Origin: Bacillota bacterium
GTDB taxonomy: Bacteria > Bacillota > Clostridia > Acetivibrionales > DSM-2933
Length of the DNA: 9,192 nucleotides
Assembly: GCA_023430975.1 (NCBI GenBank)
Contig: JAEYYB010000126.1
Span: 1-9,192 of the forward strand
Direction of reading: 5' to 3'
Shown here: one piece after another, positions 1 to 8,440 of the stretch
How the letters are laid out: each line of letters begins with the position of its first letter
How positions within the stretch are numbered: position 1 is the first letter of the stretch
Position numbers and translations under genes: made by a program
Notes under the pieces: model-generated
What the model saw: the letters and a program-made list of their open reading frames with translations, nothing else
What the model was told of the DNA's origin: nothing
The model's database searches: none

Positions 1-180
1 GAAGCCAGTCTTGAGAAAACCAATCCCCCCACCCTTTAGAAGGACTGGTGAAGCAGTGCTTTAGAATCTTGTAGCAGCTTTTAAGCAACGGAAATGATGC
101 TATAAAGTGGGCTTGCAGAGTCAGAAAGGAGAAAGTATACGACAAATGTTTTATCGTATACTTTCTCCTTTCTCTGTAAG
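1..180. repeat. Left arm of 180-bp terminal inverted repeat
   Basis: Bases 1-180 are the reverse complement of 9013-9192 with a single mismatch (128 G, against 9065 A where C would pair). Weaker similarity continues to about 193/9000, with differences at 181, 182 and 191. The outer 127 bases are identical. The arm is visibly more GC-rich than the intergenic DNA beside it. It holds a 20-bp hairpin (123-173) and a minus-strand open frame running off the left edge. The repeat probably continues beyond the window. It could be the end of an insertion sequence or another multicopy element, but no transposase motif or IS end that I recognise is present. Confidence 0.97.
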
Positions 181-241
181 TGATATCATGCAGTTGTTCA
201 TATTTCCAATTTTTTATCCCCAAATTACAATTTAGTTGCAT
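1..241 (-). CDS. Partial outward-reading ORF in left repeat, unknown product
   Basis: An open minus-strand frame begins at ATG 241-239 and stays open for 80 codons to the left edge, so its 3' end is missing. From LHDITYRERRKYTIK onward it equals the frame read from the right arm (LHDISYRERRKYTIK), and ends in ...GWGDWFSQDWL. Differences between the arms inside the shared frame are TCC/TCA (both Ser), ATC/ATT (both Ile), CTG/CTA (both Leu) and ACT/TCT (Thr/Ser), a pattern expected of coding DNA. Against it: no good SD precedes the ATG, a 20-bp palindrome lies inside the frame, and I recognise no family. It may be the start of a transposase, but that is only a guess from the repeat context. Confidence 0.3.
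   Translation of the reverse strand, partial: MQLNCNLGIKNWKYEQLHDITYRERRKYTIKHLSYTFSFLTLQAHFIASFPLLKSCYKILKHCFTSPSKGWGDWFSQDWL
123..173. repeat. 20-bp perfect hairpin inside left repeat arm
   Basis: AGAAAGGAGAAAGTATACGA at 123-142 pairs perfectly with 154-173. The 11-base loop can close three more A-T pairs after one mismatch. On the minus strand the stem contains a purine-rich AAAGGAG that resembles a ribosome binding site and would be sequestered when folded. There is no T-run on either side, so it is not a typical intrinsic terminator. Subterminal hairpins like this occur in several insertion-sequence families, but I cannot assign one. Confidence 0.9.
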
Positions 242-439
242 TACAAATAGAATTTTGATCCTTTTCCCTTTTCCTAAAAAACCATTAATACCATGTATTC
301 AGTTAATAGTGTAGCGTTAGTATCCTTTAATGGCAACAACCACTTAGAGTGGTTCCTAAATGGTTGTTGTTTTTAGTTGTTTTTAAAGGAAAGTTTTTCT
401 TACATATGTACTTTAAAAGTAGCTCTACACAAGTTTTTT
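190..439. other. Non-coding spacer between left repeat and immunity gene
   Basis: This is AT-rich intergenic DNA. Apart from the first codons of the left-repeat ORF (to 241) and the hairpin at 334-375, I see no gene. A palindrome TACATATGTA (401-410) and a near-palindrome TACTTTAAAAGTA (409-421) follow the immunity gene. Neither is followed by a T-run on the minus strand, so no clear terminator for the toxin operon is visible. Confidence 0.6.
334..375 (+). terminator. Terminator-like hairpin reading on the plus strand
   Basis: CAACAACCA (334-342) pairs with TGGTTGTTG (361-369) and is followed at once by a T-run on the plus strand. A second, mutually exclusive stem AACCACT/AGTGGTT (338-344 with 348-354) uses part of the same bases. 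On the minus strand the sequence after the stem is CCATTAAAGG, with no T-run, so the structure is oriented against the toxin operon. It could stop transcription entering from the left repeat. Confidence 0.5.
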
Positions 440-904
440 CTACCAAGCAACTAGATTTCTTCCAGACACTTCATCAACAGACCTGTATTCTACTTTTTCA
501 AAATTAGCACCTATACAATTATTATATACCTTGTCTAATAACTTTCTGGACTTACTATAAAATTCAATATACATTGAATCCGTACACAAAAGAACAATCT
601 CACAATTACTTTCCAAAAAATCTTTAAATGAATTTATTTTTATTCCCCCATGTCCTAGTCCTAAAGGAAATGCTTTTATATCAGCAAATACCATATAATA
701 GCTATCTCTAGATATGCATCTAAAAAATTCTTCTCCATTTAAAATATCTGCTCCAAAAAAACCTTCTTCTTTATCGTCATTTTGAGTATACAAAAAATCA
801 TCAGCATTTATTTCCCATATATAGTTTAGCAAATTTAGGCCTTTAAATATTTTACTTAGATAATTACTATAGCCATTTTTCACCCTAATATCTAAGCCAA
901 TCAT
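440..904 (-). CDS. DUF2691-like protein, probable immunity protein of the RHS toxin
   Basis: This is a 154-residue protein with no signal peptide or membrane segment, so it is expected in the cytoplasm. It resembles, from memory of the family, DUF2691 proteins of Bacillus and Clostridium. The matching points are an N-terminus MIGLDIRVKNGYSNYL, a YYMVFADIKAFP segment near residue 70, a CEIVLLCTDSMYIEFY strand near residue 105, and a short C-terminus ending in LVAW; its length fits the family. The family's biochemical role is unknown to me. The start at 904 is supported by AAGGGAG (914-920), 9 bases upstream. It lies 69 bp downstream of the RHS toxin on the same strand with no terminator between, the standard position of an immunity gene. 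Immunity function is inferred from position; the family call is moderately sure. Confidence 0.75.
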   Translation of the reverse strand: MIGLDIRVKNGYSNYLSKIFKGLNLLNYIWEINADDFLYTQNDDKEEGFFGADILNGEEFFRCISRDSYYMVFADIKAFPLGLGHGGIKINSFKDFLESNCEIVLLCTDSMYIEFYSKSRKLLDKVYNNCIGANFEKVEYRSVDEVSGRNLVAW

Positions 905-913
905 CTATTTTTT

Positions 914-920
914 CTCCCTT
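914..920 (-). promoter_or_regulatory. Ribosome binding site of the DUF2691-like gene
   Basis: AAGGGAG on the minus strand lies 9 bases before the ATG at 904. No promoter is obvious in the 69-bp gap, so this gene is probably co-transcribed with the RHS gene. Confidence 0.65.
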
Positions 921-973
921 CTTTTAAATTTTTAGTTTACTTTTATTCGTGAGTATAAAAACATATGGCATTA

Positions 974-1381
974 TTAAGGAATTGGAACTAAGTTCCTTGG
1001 CGGAAAAATTCTTAATCCTTCAGATACAATCCAGTATATAATTGTACCAATTGCTGCACCACCAGCAGCTTTCCCAACATTAGAGGAACTAATTCCTCTT
1101 GAATGAGAAAAGTTAGCACTTGGATTTGGTGTTGGTGCTGGTGCTGGGTTAGGCTGGGGAACTGGAACTCCTGGTTGTCTTACTCCGTTTTTCCATTTAT
1201 GTTTATGTGGAAAAACATGTCCTGTGCCACCATGTGAATAATCTGTATCTTCGACAGGTTCACCATCTGGACCATATTCACGTTCCTGTTTCAACTTCCC
1301 ATCTTTATCATATAATTTCTTTTTTGAATTTGGCTCACCTTTTTTTGGTAAACTATTTGATTTGACAGATTGTTCTTCTTT
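974..1381 (-). other. Variable C-terminal effector domain of the RHS protein
   Basis: This is residues 2285-2419, after the YYDPDG boundary where RHS C-termini are exchanged. It has four parts: a Lys-rich linker (2286-2306); a compact motif region YDKDGKLKQEREYGPDG then DTDYSHGG and FPHKHKW (2308-2347); a proline-rich linker (2355-2373); and a hydrophobic Gly/Ala/Ile segment (about 2386-2404) with the ending FPPRNLVPIP. The clustered Asp and His residues (DxDYxH, FPHxHxW) could form a metal or catalytic site such as that of a nuclease, and the tail could be a membrane segment; both are inference. I recall DYxH...FPHxH-type motifs in other polymorphic-toxin C-termini but cannot name the family. 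It is a short effector, about 60 residues without the tail. Confidence 0.7.
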
Positions 1382-4300
1382 TCCATCAGGATCGTAATAA
1401 TTTACTGGATTATTTCTACAGTATGCAAACATATTATGTGATAAGAGTTTTCCTTGCCTTCCAACAATCCCATCTGAATTAATAAACCTACCCCATTCAG
1501 GATTGTAATATCTTGTTTGCAAATAATACAATCCAGTTTCATTATCATACCTATAACCCCTATATCTATAAGGATTCTTATATCCAACTTTAGTAGTATT
1601 TGTTGTTATATCCGTTCCATTCTGATCCTTAATTGACAGAAGTTTACCCCATGAGTCATAACTATATTTTGCCACTTCTACTCCTGATTTGTCAACTAGT
1701 GTAATTATATCTCCTTGCCCATTTCTTATATAGAAGTATTCTGATCCATTCAAATTCATACTAACAAGTTTGCCACTTGCATCATAACGATAATAGATTT
1801 TATCTGTTCCATTATCCTCATAAGTCACTTTGTCTCCATCCAAATGATAAACAGTTGTTATTCCACCAACAGTTTTTTCAGTTCTTACTCCACTGTCATT
1901 ATATTTATATGAGGTTGATAGTCCAGACCCAGATATCGATGCAAGATTTCTACCTTCTTCCCAATTATATGTATATAAGGTATTTGCTTCTTTATATATA
2001 TGTCTTAGGTTTCCGATATTATCATAATCAAATGTTTTTCCATCATATCCAGTCATTTTATCTTTCCAAACTGAATCATAAGTATAATTGAGAGTTGCAA
2101 CAGGATTACCTGTAGGTTCAACGTCTGGCTCTAACAGGTTATACTCTTTTTTGTCTACAATATTTCCACCTTGATCATATGAATATATAATCGTTTTATT
2201 GATATATGGATTATTTTCTCTTACTAACTCGTTCAACTCATTATACTTATAAGTAATTTTTTGATTTGAAGGCTGTTCTTGAATTAAAGTTATGTTTCCT
2301 TTGATGTCATATTCATAAACCAATGTTTTAGCAGCACCACTATTTGATATACCATATGACATTCTGTTAAGCAAAGTAGTTGTGCCCGAATCGGTCTTGT
2401 TATTCTGATAGCCTTCATATTGAATCTTATAAAAAACATCATTACTACTTCCGGCATTTCCAGTAAATATGCTAGTATCTTTTGCTCTACCAAAGTTATC
2501 ATATGTATTGTTAATCGAAGCAGTTCTTCCAGCATTATACATATTTGATATTTCAGTGCTGCTTAAAGCGTTTTTAGAATATGCTACCACACCAATCAAA
2601 CCATTTAATTGATTATTTCCAGAAGTATCACATCCAATTGAAGTATTAGCATTATCGAAATTTGCAATATTGCTGATGTTTATTGGTGTATTTGTTGTTG
2701 TTCCAAATTTATCCTTTACATATAGAGTTCCAATTAACGAACCATTCTGATAACTCCATGTTAACGCCATAAAATACCAATTAAATGCAGCTTCTAATGG
2801 TGATCTTATGTTTGAAGAAGCAATTGTATGGGTTGATGTTACACTATTAGTTGTTCCACTTGTATTTTTTGCTTCGACAACCAAGTGCTTTCCATTATCA
2901 ATATATGCTGATAAATTTGCAATTATATTACTTCCACTTTTCAATTCATTCGAGAACAAGTACCACTTATCTCCAGATGCAATTGGACCTGTAGACATCA
3001 GATTAAACCATGCCCCAAATGTACCTGAATTCTTTGTTAATGTAGGTATTTTGTACTGTAAGCTTGAACCTGTACTTGTTGATGAAGTGTACGGTGTAGC
3101 AAATTCTTTCAGTTCAAGTTGAACATTATCTATTCTTAATAATTGCTTACCACTTACAGAACCGATAATATATACATTAATTCCATAAGTATTTTCAGAT
3201 ACAAGGAATGGTTCAGTACTAATTCTTGCCCACTGCTTATCCCTACCGATAATCAAATTAGTCTCTTTTGCTTCACTCGTCTTCTCACTGCCAGAACTAT
3301 TTAGCGGAACAACTCTTATTTTCGAGCTGCTTCCTAAAACTCCAAAGGTTAAGTTTTTAAGTTGTACACTCACAATAAATTTATTACTAGTTGATAAAGC
3401 AGTTGATGAAATATATTTTTGACTTACTTGCGATTCAACAGCTGAACCTTGATTTTGATTGTATATTTCAAGACACTGATTTCCATCAACTCCATCATAA
3501 GCAGTTCTAACAGTTGACCCTGTCCCAACTTGCCAGCCAGTTAAACCGTTTTCAAAAGATGTATTAGTACTAAGTAGATTTGTCGTTCCTTGGAATGATG
3601 CCAACATTGGAATATTGTATTCATCGTTTTCAAAAGATGCATTTTTGCTTGTTGGATTAGTGCCTAATGACCCCTTAAAGTTATTATTAAATGAAAAATA
3701 TTCAACAGAACCATCGTTTTTACTCAATGTATTAATATATGTCTGCTTTTCTGTTCCGGATTTATCATACAAATGCCCTGTTGAATAGCTTCCATTATTA
3801 ATAAATTCTTCAGTTCTCCCTAAATTATTTTCAAGATCATATACATAATTAGTAGTGTTTGTAGTTGTATCAGCATATTCAGTTACATTTGTTGTTCTTC
3901 CTGAAGTATCATATTGATATCTATAATTTTTCTTGCTGGCACTGTTATTTGGTAAATCCGCTCGATTTTCATAATACGATAAATTACCATTTCCATCATA
4001 AGCATATTTGTAACGAACCACATTATTGTATTTTTTTGCAATTACTTCGTTATTTTCATTATAATCGAAGCCAATAACATCTCCGTTACCATATGTCAAA
4101 CCATTTAGACGACTTGTATTAGGATCATAATTGTATGTGATAAGAGGTTGGGTTCCAACAGATATAGTATTTAAATTTCTTAACAAATCGTATCCAAAAC
4201 TATAATTAAAACCATTATGAGTAATCTTAGTCAAATTATCAGTTTCATTACCGTTTCCATCGATTGTTGAATATTGATCTTGAACGGTTCCTATACCCGA

Positions 4301-7300
4301 TACTGGTTTACTGGCAGAAATTAATCTGTTAAGTGAATCATACCCATAAGTTGTTGAGCTATAAACCGAACCTGTAACATTTTCCAATTGACTTACAGAA
4401 TTCAACTTTCCATTAGCTGCATCGAAGTTATAATTAGTATACCTTCCAAGCTGATCAACTTGAGTTTTAAGGTAATTGTTGGTAGAATCATATTCAGATA
4501 GTGATTTAATTGAATTAACCCCATCACTCATAACTGTTCTTCTTGGGTTAAAGAAACTGTCATATGCCGTTTCACTTGTAATATTTTCAGGTGAGGTTAC
4601 ACTATTTGGGTTATGGTTTATATAACCTGTCTTTGTTTCACTGCCTAAAGGACTTATTTCACTGGTAACATCATTTGATGAGTTATAGTTCATAGTTGTT
4701 TTATCTTGATTTAATCCAGTTACTGATATAACATTTCCATTAGCATCATGATTATAAGTAACCCCAAACTCTTCCTTATAGATCTGGAAACCATCAAAAT
4801 ATGCCACATTTATGTTATTATAATACATAGCAGTAGTTACAATACTTGTATAGTCACCCACTGCTTGAGCTCTTCCACAGACAAACTGCCAATCATTGGT
4901 GTAAGGGTTACATGGGAAATACTCACTATTGACAACCGTTGAACCATTCATAAATTTTACTTCAAGCCCAAAAGCTCTGTCACTACTAGTTATTGGTCCG
5001 CTCATTTTTGTTACTGGAGCAGAATCTGCTTTTGTCCAACATCCCGCAGAGAAAACATCACCAGCTTTTCCATTAGATCCAGCATTTATCGTGGAACTTA
5101 AAGATTTTTGCATATTTGTTACACCATAGATTCTAAAACAACTTTTATCCAAATTACTTGGGTAAGAATCGCCGTCTGGATATGTATATGCTCCATCTCG
5201 ACTTTCACATCCAGTTCCTCTACTCATATACCATGGGACATCATTTGCAGTGTCAACATAAGTCATATCAGGATTCTCAATACAGTTATAACTATTTAAT
5301 GCTGAACCATCTTCAATTTGAATATTGTCAAAGTATGCTGTTCCAGTTTCATCTGATATTGTCATCATAACATAAACAGTTATATCTTGAGTCGAATCAA
5401 TCGGAGGAGTCTCAAAAGCAGTGTCAACTCTCTGCCAATCAGTAGTTCCAATTACAAATTTGGAGTCTTTGATTACAATATTGCCAGAATTATCTGTATA
5501 TTTTACAGATATACATGCACCACTATTTGATGAACTTTGTTTTGATATTCCATCTGTTTTTATAAAACCAGAGAGAGTATATTTCTTGCCTTTTTTTAAT
5601 GATGTCGCATAAGCCCAATTAGGAGAACCTGGACTATAATTTTGAATAAATCCATAACGACCATTTCCAGTTGATGTTTTTGTTACTTTAAAAGCACCAA
5701 CTCCAAAATATTTATTCTCAACTGTTGAACCGCTGTTAGTAGTGCCTGTAACATTATTTGGATTATAAACAGTCCAATACCCATTATCTGTTGTTCCAAA
5801 ACTACCTGAATCGCTTACCTTATTCATTATTGGAATCTGTCTTTTTGATTCTAATTTAATTTTGTTTCTATTTGCCATATCATTTACATCTTCATATTGA
5901 TAGTATACTGCATCTTTCATATTATCAATTTGACTTGTTGTATTGCCATAACTGTTATATTGATAAACCGAATTCATTTTATTATAAAGTGGATAATAAG
6001 GAGTAAATGTTGTTTGACCTGTTTTATAATCAATCACTGTCATTTGACCTACTGAAGAAGCATTAGTTTCAGTTATAGTTCTAAGTTTATAAGGCGGATT
6101 CGAATTATATGCATATGACAACTTATATCCAGTATGATCCATTGTTGATTTAATTCTGTGATCGCTTTCATAAGTATAAGTACTTTGTTTGTTGTCAACA
6201 TATGTTATAGTTCTTAATTCGTTCGAAACATAACCATATGAGACTTTTACCGTTCCTACAGGGTATTCAATATTTTGAAGGTTGCCATTTGCATCATAAT
6301 TTAATTTGGCTTGTCTATTTGCAGCATCAGTTACTGTAGTAATATTTGATCCAGCATATCCAATATTTAATGAATTTCCTTTATTATCAGTTATTTTTAC
6401 CAGTTTTCCAGCTGAATCAAATTTAAGAATATTATCTGCCTTATCTTTAATTATCTTTGTACTATCTGAATTTACAGTAAGTGATAAATTAAGTCCTGAT
6501 TCATCAATGTATCCTGCTCCATAGTCTTGAAAATAGTGCTTTGTCCCATCTTCATCTTTATAAATATAATACTGAATACCATTTATATTACTGAAAGTGA
6601 GGGTCTGCTTTAAATTCAAACTCCATCCATATCCAAAACCTTCATTAATACTTTTATAGGACGTATTATAAATATGCTTTAGTGATATAGGCATTCTATT
6701 TCCATTTAGGCTAAAATCACCATGTACAATAGTTGCGTTACCACTTGCATCATTAACATATACTGTACCTGCCCTTCCAAAATCTTTTGAATGATAGGTC
6801 CAATAACTTTCAAGTCCGGCATTATTGGTATAATTAATTAGAATATATGGTCTATACATAATTTGTGATATTTCACTGGAATTGAAAAAAGAAGAATAAT
6901 TATAAATACCTTCATTTGCGTACTTTAGAACAACTCCATTATTCGTTTGAGATGAAGAACACCATTCATTAACAACTTTTGTAATATCCCACGAACAAAC
7001 ACTTCCAGAGTTAATATAACTATAATCCAAAACATTAGGATCACAAGAAGGCATGCTATTCCATGTCAAAGTATCCTCACTCCAGGAACCATTAACTTTA
7101 AACACATCGACTTCACCAGAAGTTGACATCGTACTGTTCAAGCATAATGTAGCATTTGTAATTATATCTGCAGATGTTAGAATAGTAGGCATTGCAAATT
7201 TTATAAATGAATATTTTTTTGAGTTAGATGTTGAATTTTGAACAAGTAAATTTTCTGTTGCAAAATTTGTATTCCCATCAATTTGACTTACATAAGTATC

Positions 7301-8233
7301 ATCTATAGTAGCAGTAGAAATTTGAGTTATTACATCAGGATCAATTGTTATTGGATAAACTCTATCAGAACTGTTAATCCACGATTCATTAGGTTTAATT
7401 GTTAACATATAACCTCTTTCAGTTTCCTCAAACACAACTGAAATATCCTTACTGCTTTCACCATTTTTATCATACATATATGGTGCTGCAATAGTAAATA
7501 TCTTCTTGCTCGTATCATTTTCATCATACAATTCAATTGAATTATCTTTTAATAAACTTGCTTTCAAGTTTTTAACATTCATATTGAATTTATATTCTTT
7601 TTTTTCATCATTCTTTTCGTTTATAACAATGTATTCTCTTACAGAGTTAGAATTGATATTATACTTTATATCAGTATCTGTAAAAACAGATTTAAAGTTA
7701 ACACTTGACGATATATTGGGTAAAGAAATTTTTTTATCGTTTTCAGATAAATTCTTATCGTCTAGCTCTTTTTCCTCAACTTCTGCAATAGATCTTTGAA
7801 ATTTTTCCAATCCCCAAGACAACTCATACTTATCTTTTTGAATTTTCACTAGATTGCTTGCTTCACAATTCTTAGCTATTTTAATTTTAAAGTCATTTGC
7901 TTTATTGGTTAAGACTTCCCCACCATTTTCATCTTTCTCTGAAGTTAATGTATTATCAATATCTTCAAATCTATCGCCATTTTTATAATGGACAGAATAT
8001 GGATAGATTGCTGATGTATAAGACAAATCATCATTTAAAAATGTCTTAACATTTATTTCTCTTTTTTCTTTGTCTTCACCAATAATCTTGCGGACTTTTT
8101 TAATTTTGTTTACAGTTTCAATATTTGCAGTTTGAATGTTTTCAGAAGCAAATATGTTTGCCGGCAAAAGACCAACAAATAAAGATGTAATTAGTAAAGA
8201 TGAAATAACCCTATATTTTATCTTATTTAACAT
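974..8233 (-). CDS. Secreted RHS/YD-repeat polymorphic toxin, WapA-like (2419 aa)
   Basis: This is a very large exported RHS protein, resembling wall-associated protein A of Bacillus in size and plan. Residues 1-29 form a signal peptide (basic start, hydrophobic 10-25, cleavage probably after ANIFA). Residues 50-300 are a clostridial-type N-terminal region, and about 300-470 is DNRLRE-like (TIDDTYVSQ, TWNSMP, GVVLKY). YD repeats fill about 590-800, 1155-1500 and 1905-2200 (for example YDSLNRLISA, YDGNGNLSYYENR). They are interrupted by two carbohydrate-binding-like jelly rolls (805-1155), a third (1545-1710) and a LamG/concanavalin-like module (1725-1900). The RHS core (about 2215-2284) contains YRYRGYRYDNETGLYYLQTR and ends in YYDPDG. 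The last 135 residues are the variable effector. In known RHS proteins the repeats build a shell that encloses the C-terminal toxin. Start: AGGAGGT 10 bases upstream of ATG 8233. The frame is intact. Confidence 0.93.
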   Translation of the reverse strand: MLNKIKYRVISSLLITSLFVGLLPANIFASENIQTANIETVNKIKKVRKIIGEDKEKREINVKTFLNDDLSYTSAIYPYSVHYKNGDRFEDIDNTLTSEKDENGGEVLTNKANDFKIKIAKNCEASNLVKIQKDKYELSWGLEKFQRSIAEVEEKELDDKNLSENDKKISLPNISSSVNFKSVFTDTDIKYNINSNSVREYIVINEKNDEKKEYKFNMNVKNLKASLLKDNSIELYDENDTSKKIFTIAAPYMYDKNGESSKDISVVFEETERGYMLTIKPNESWINSSDRVYPITIDPDVITQISTATIDDTYVSQIDGNTNFATENLLVQNSTSNSKKYSFIKFAMPTILTSADIITNATLCLNSTMSTSGEVDVFKVNGSWSEDTLTWNSMPSCDPNVLDYSYINSGSVCSWDITKVVNEWCSSSQTNNGVVLKYANEGIYNYSSFFNSSEISQIMYRPYILINYTNNAGLESYWTYHSKDFGRAGTVYVNDASGNATIVHGDFSLNGNRMPISLKHIYNTSYKSINEGFGYGWSLNLKQTLTFSNINGIQYYIYKDEDGTKHYFQDYGAGYIDESGLNLSLTVNSDSTKIIKDKADNILKFDSAGKLVKITDNKGNSLNIGYAGSNITTVTDAANRQAKLNYDANGNLQNIEYPVGTVKVSYGYVSNELRTITYVDNKQSTYTYESDHRIKSTMDHTGYKLSYAYNSNPPYKLRTITETNASSVGQMTVIDYKTGQTTFTPYYPLYNKMNSVYQYNSYGNTTSQIDNMKDAVYYQYEDVNDMANRNKIKLESKRQIPIMNKVSDSGSFGTTDNGYWTVYNPNNVTGTTNSGSTVENKYFGVGAFKVTKTSTGNGRYGFIQNYSPGSPNWAYATSLKKGKKYTLSGFIKTDGISKQSSSNSGACISVKYTDNSGNIVIKDSKFVIGTTDWQRVDTAFETPPIDSTQDITVYVMMTISDETGTAYFDNIQIEDGSALNSYNCIENPDMTYVDTANDVPWYMSRGTGCESRDGAYTYPDGDSYPSNLDKSCFRIYGVTNMQKSLSSTINAGSNGKAGDVFSAGCWTKADSAPVTKMSGPITSSDRAFGLEVKFMNGSTVVNSEYFPCNPYTNDWQFVCGRAQAVGDYTSIVTTAMYYNNINVAYFDGFQIYKEEFGVTYNHDANGNVISVTGLNQDKTTMNYNSSNDVTSEISPLGSETKTGYINHNPNSVTSPENITSETAYDSFFNPRRTVMSDGVNSIKSLSEYDSTNNYLKTQVDQLGRYTNYNFDAANGKLNSVSQLENVTGSVYSSTTYGYDSLNRLISASKPVSGIGTVQDQYSTIDGNGNETDNLTKITHNGFNYSFGYDLLRNLNTISVGTQPLITYNYDPNTSRLNGLTYGNGDVIGFDYNENNEVIAKKYNNVVRYKYAYDGNGNLSYYENRADLPNNSASKKNYRYQYDTSGRTTNVTEYADTTTNTTNYVYDLENNLGRTEEFINNGSYSTGHLYDKSGTEKQTYINTLSKNDGSVEYFSFNNNFKGSLGTNPTSKNASFENDEYNIPMLASFQGTTNLLSTNTSFENGLTGWQVGTGSTVRTAYDGVDGNQCLEIYNQNQGSAVESQVSQKYISSTALSTSNKFIVSVQLKNLTFGVLGSSSKIRVVPLNSSGSEKTSEAKETNLIIGRDKQWARISTEPFLVSENTYGINVYIIGSVSGKQLLRIDNVQLELKEFATPYTSSTSTGSSLQYKIPTLTKNSGTFGAWFNLMSTGPIASGDKWYLFSNELKSGSNIIANLSAYIDNGKHLVVEAKNTSGTTNSVTSTHTIASSNIRSPLEAAFNWYFMALTWSYQNGSLIGTLYVKDKFGTTTNTPINISNIANFDNANTSIGCDTSGNNQLNGLIGVVAYSKNALSSTEISNMYNAGRTASINNTYDNFGRAKDTSIFTGNAGSSNDVFYKIQYEGYQNNKTDSGTTTLLNRMSYGISNSGAAKTLVYEYDIKGNITLIQEQPSNQKITYKYNELNELVRENNPYINKTIIYSYDQGGNIVDKKEYNLLEPDVEPTGNPVATLNYTYDSVWKDKMTGYDGKTFDYDNIGNLRHIYKEANTLYTYNWEEGRNLASISGSGLSTSYKYNDSGVRTEKTVGGITTVYHLDGDKVTYEDNGTDKIYYRYDASGKLVSMNLNGSEYFYIRNGQGDIITLVDKSGVEVAKYSYDSWGKLLSIKDQNGTDITTNTTKVGYKNPYRYRGYRYDNETGLYYLQTRYYNPEWGRFINSDGIVGRQGKLLSHNMFAYCRNNPVNYYDPDGKEEQSVKSNSLPKKGEPNSKKKLYDKDGKLKQEREYGPDGEPVEDTDYSHGGTGHVFPHKHKWKNGVRQPGVPVPQPNPAPAPTPNPSANFSHSRGISSSNVGKAAGGAAIGTIIYWIVSEGLRIFPPRNLVPIP

Positions 8234-8243
8234 AGTTCATATG

Positions 8244-8250
8244 ACCTCCT
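8244..8250 (-). promoter_or_regulatory. Ribosome binding site of the RHS gene
   Basis: A perfect AGGAGGT on the minus strand sits 10 bases before ATG 8233. Another ATG (8240-8238) lies in the gap, but it is only 3 bases from the SD and reads a 5-codon out-of-frame peptide. The start at 8233, followed directly by the signal peptide, is preferred. Confidence 0.85.
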
Positions 8251-8364
8251 GTTTTTGTTTTATTTGGACATAAATTTAGACATGGATACAAAAAGCAACG
8301 TAACTCATAAGTTTTCTCCATTTTTTACAATTGATAGTAATTTAAAATAATGATAGAATAGAAT

Positions 8365-8440
8365 AAATAGTGGCTATTATAGACTATAAAAAGGGTTAAG
8401 TTAGCGAGGCTCAGCCCATCCTGCCTATTTGCCACTATTT
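8365..8440 (-). promoter_or_regulatory. Long-stem leader RNA structure overlapping a small ORF
   Basis: AAATAGTGGC (8365-8374) and GCCACTATTT (8431-8440) pair perfectly over 10 bp and enclose 56 bases with a smaller bulged stem (AGG-CAG with CTGCCT around 8408-8426). In the RHS transcript the 5' half of the stem is also the last codons of the 11-residue upstream ORF, so a translating ribosome would open it. This resembles the layout of translation-coupled leaders; which condition it senses is unknown. On the plus strand the stem is followed by six Ts, so it could instead be a terminator for opposing transcription. Confidence 0.45.

Noticed and set aside
2..64. Plus-strand frame at the left edge (KPVLRKPIPPPFRRTGEAVL then stop) as the 3' end of a gene
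   Set aside because: It is only 20 codons, has no recognisable family, and the arm's few differences lie outside it, so nothing supports coding in this frame over the longer minus-strand one.
590..900. CRISPR array, tRNA or rRNA gene anywhere in the window
   Set aside because: I looked for regular direct repeats with spacers and for tRNA/rRNA signature sequences and saw none; the periodic pattern in the large gene is protein-level YD repetition.
1402..7799. Many plus- and minus-strand open frames of 60-104 codons inside 974-8233
   Set aside because: They are shadows in other frames of the RHS gene: rich in His/Phe/Leu from the reverse of YD repeats, without SD sequences, and overlapping clear domain-encoding sequence.
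8376..8381. Perfect TATAAT on the minus strand as a second RHS promoter
   Set aside because: No acceptable -35 lies 16-18 bases upstream, and it falls inside the structured leader.
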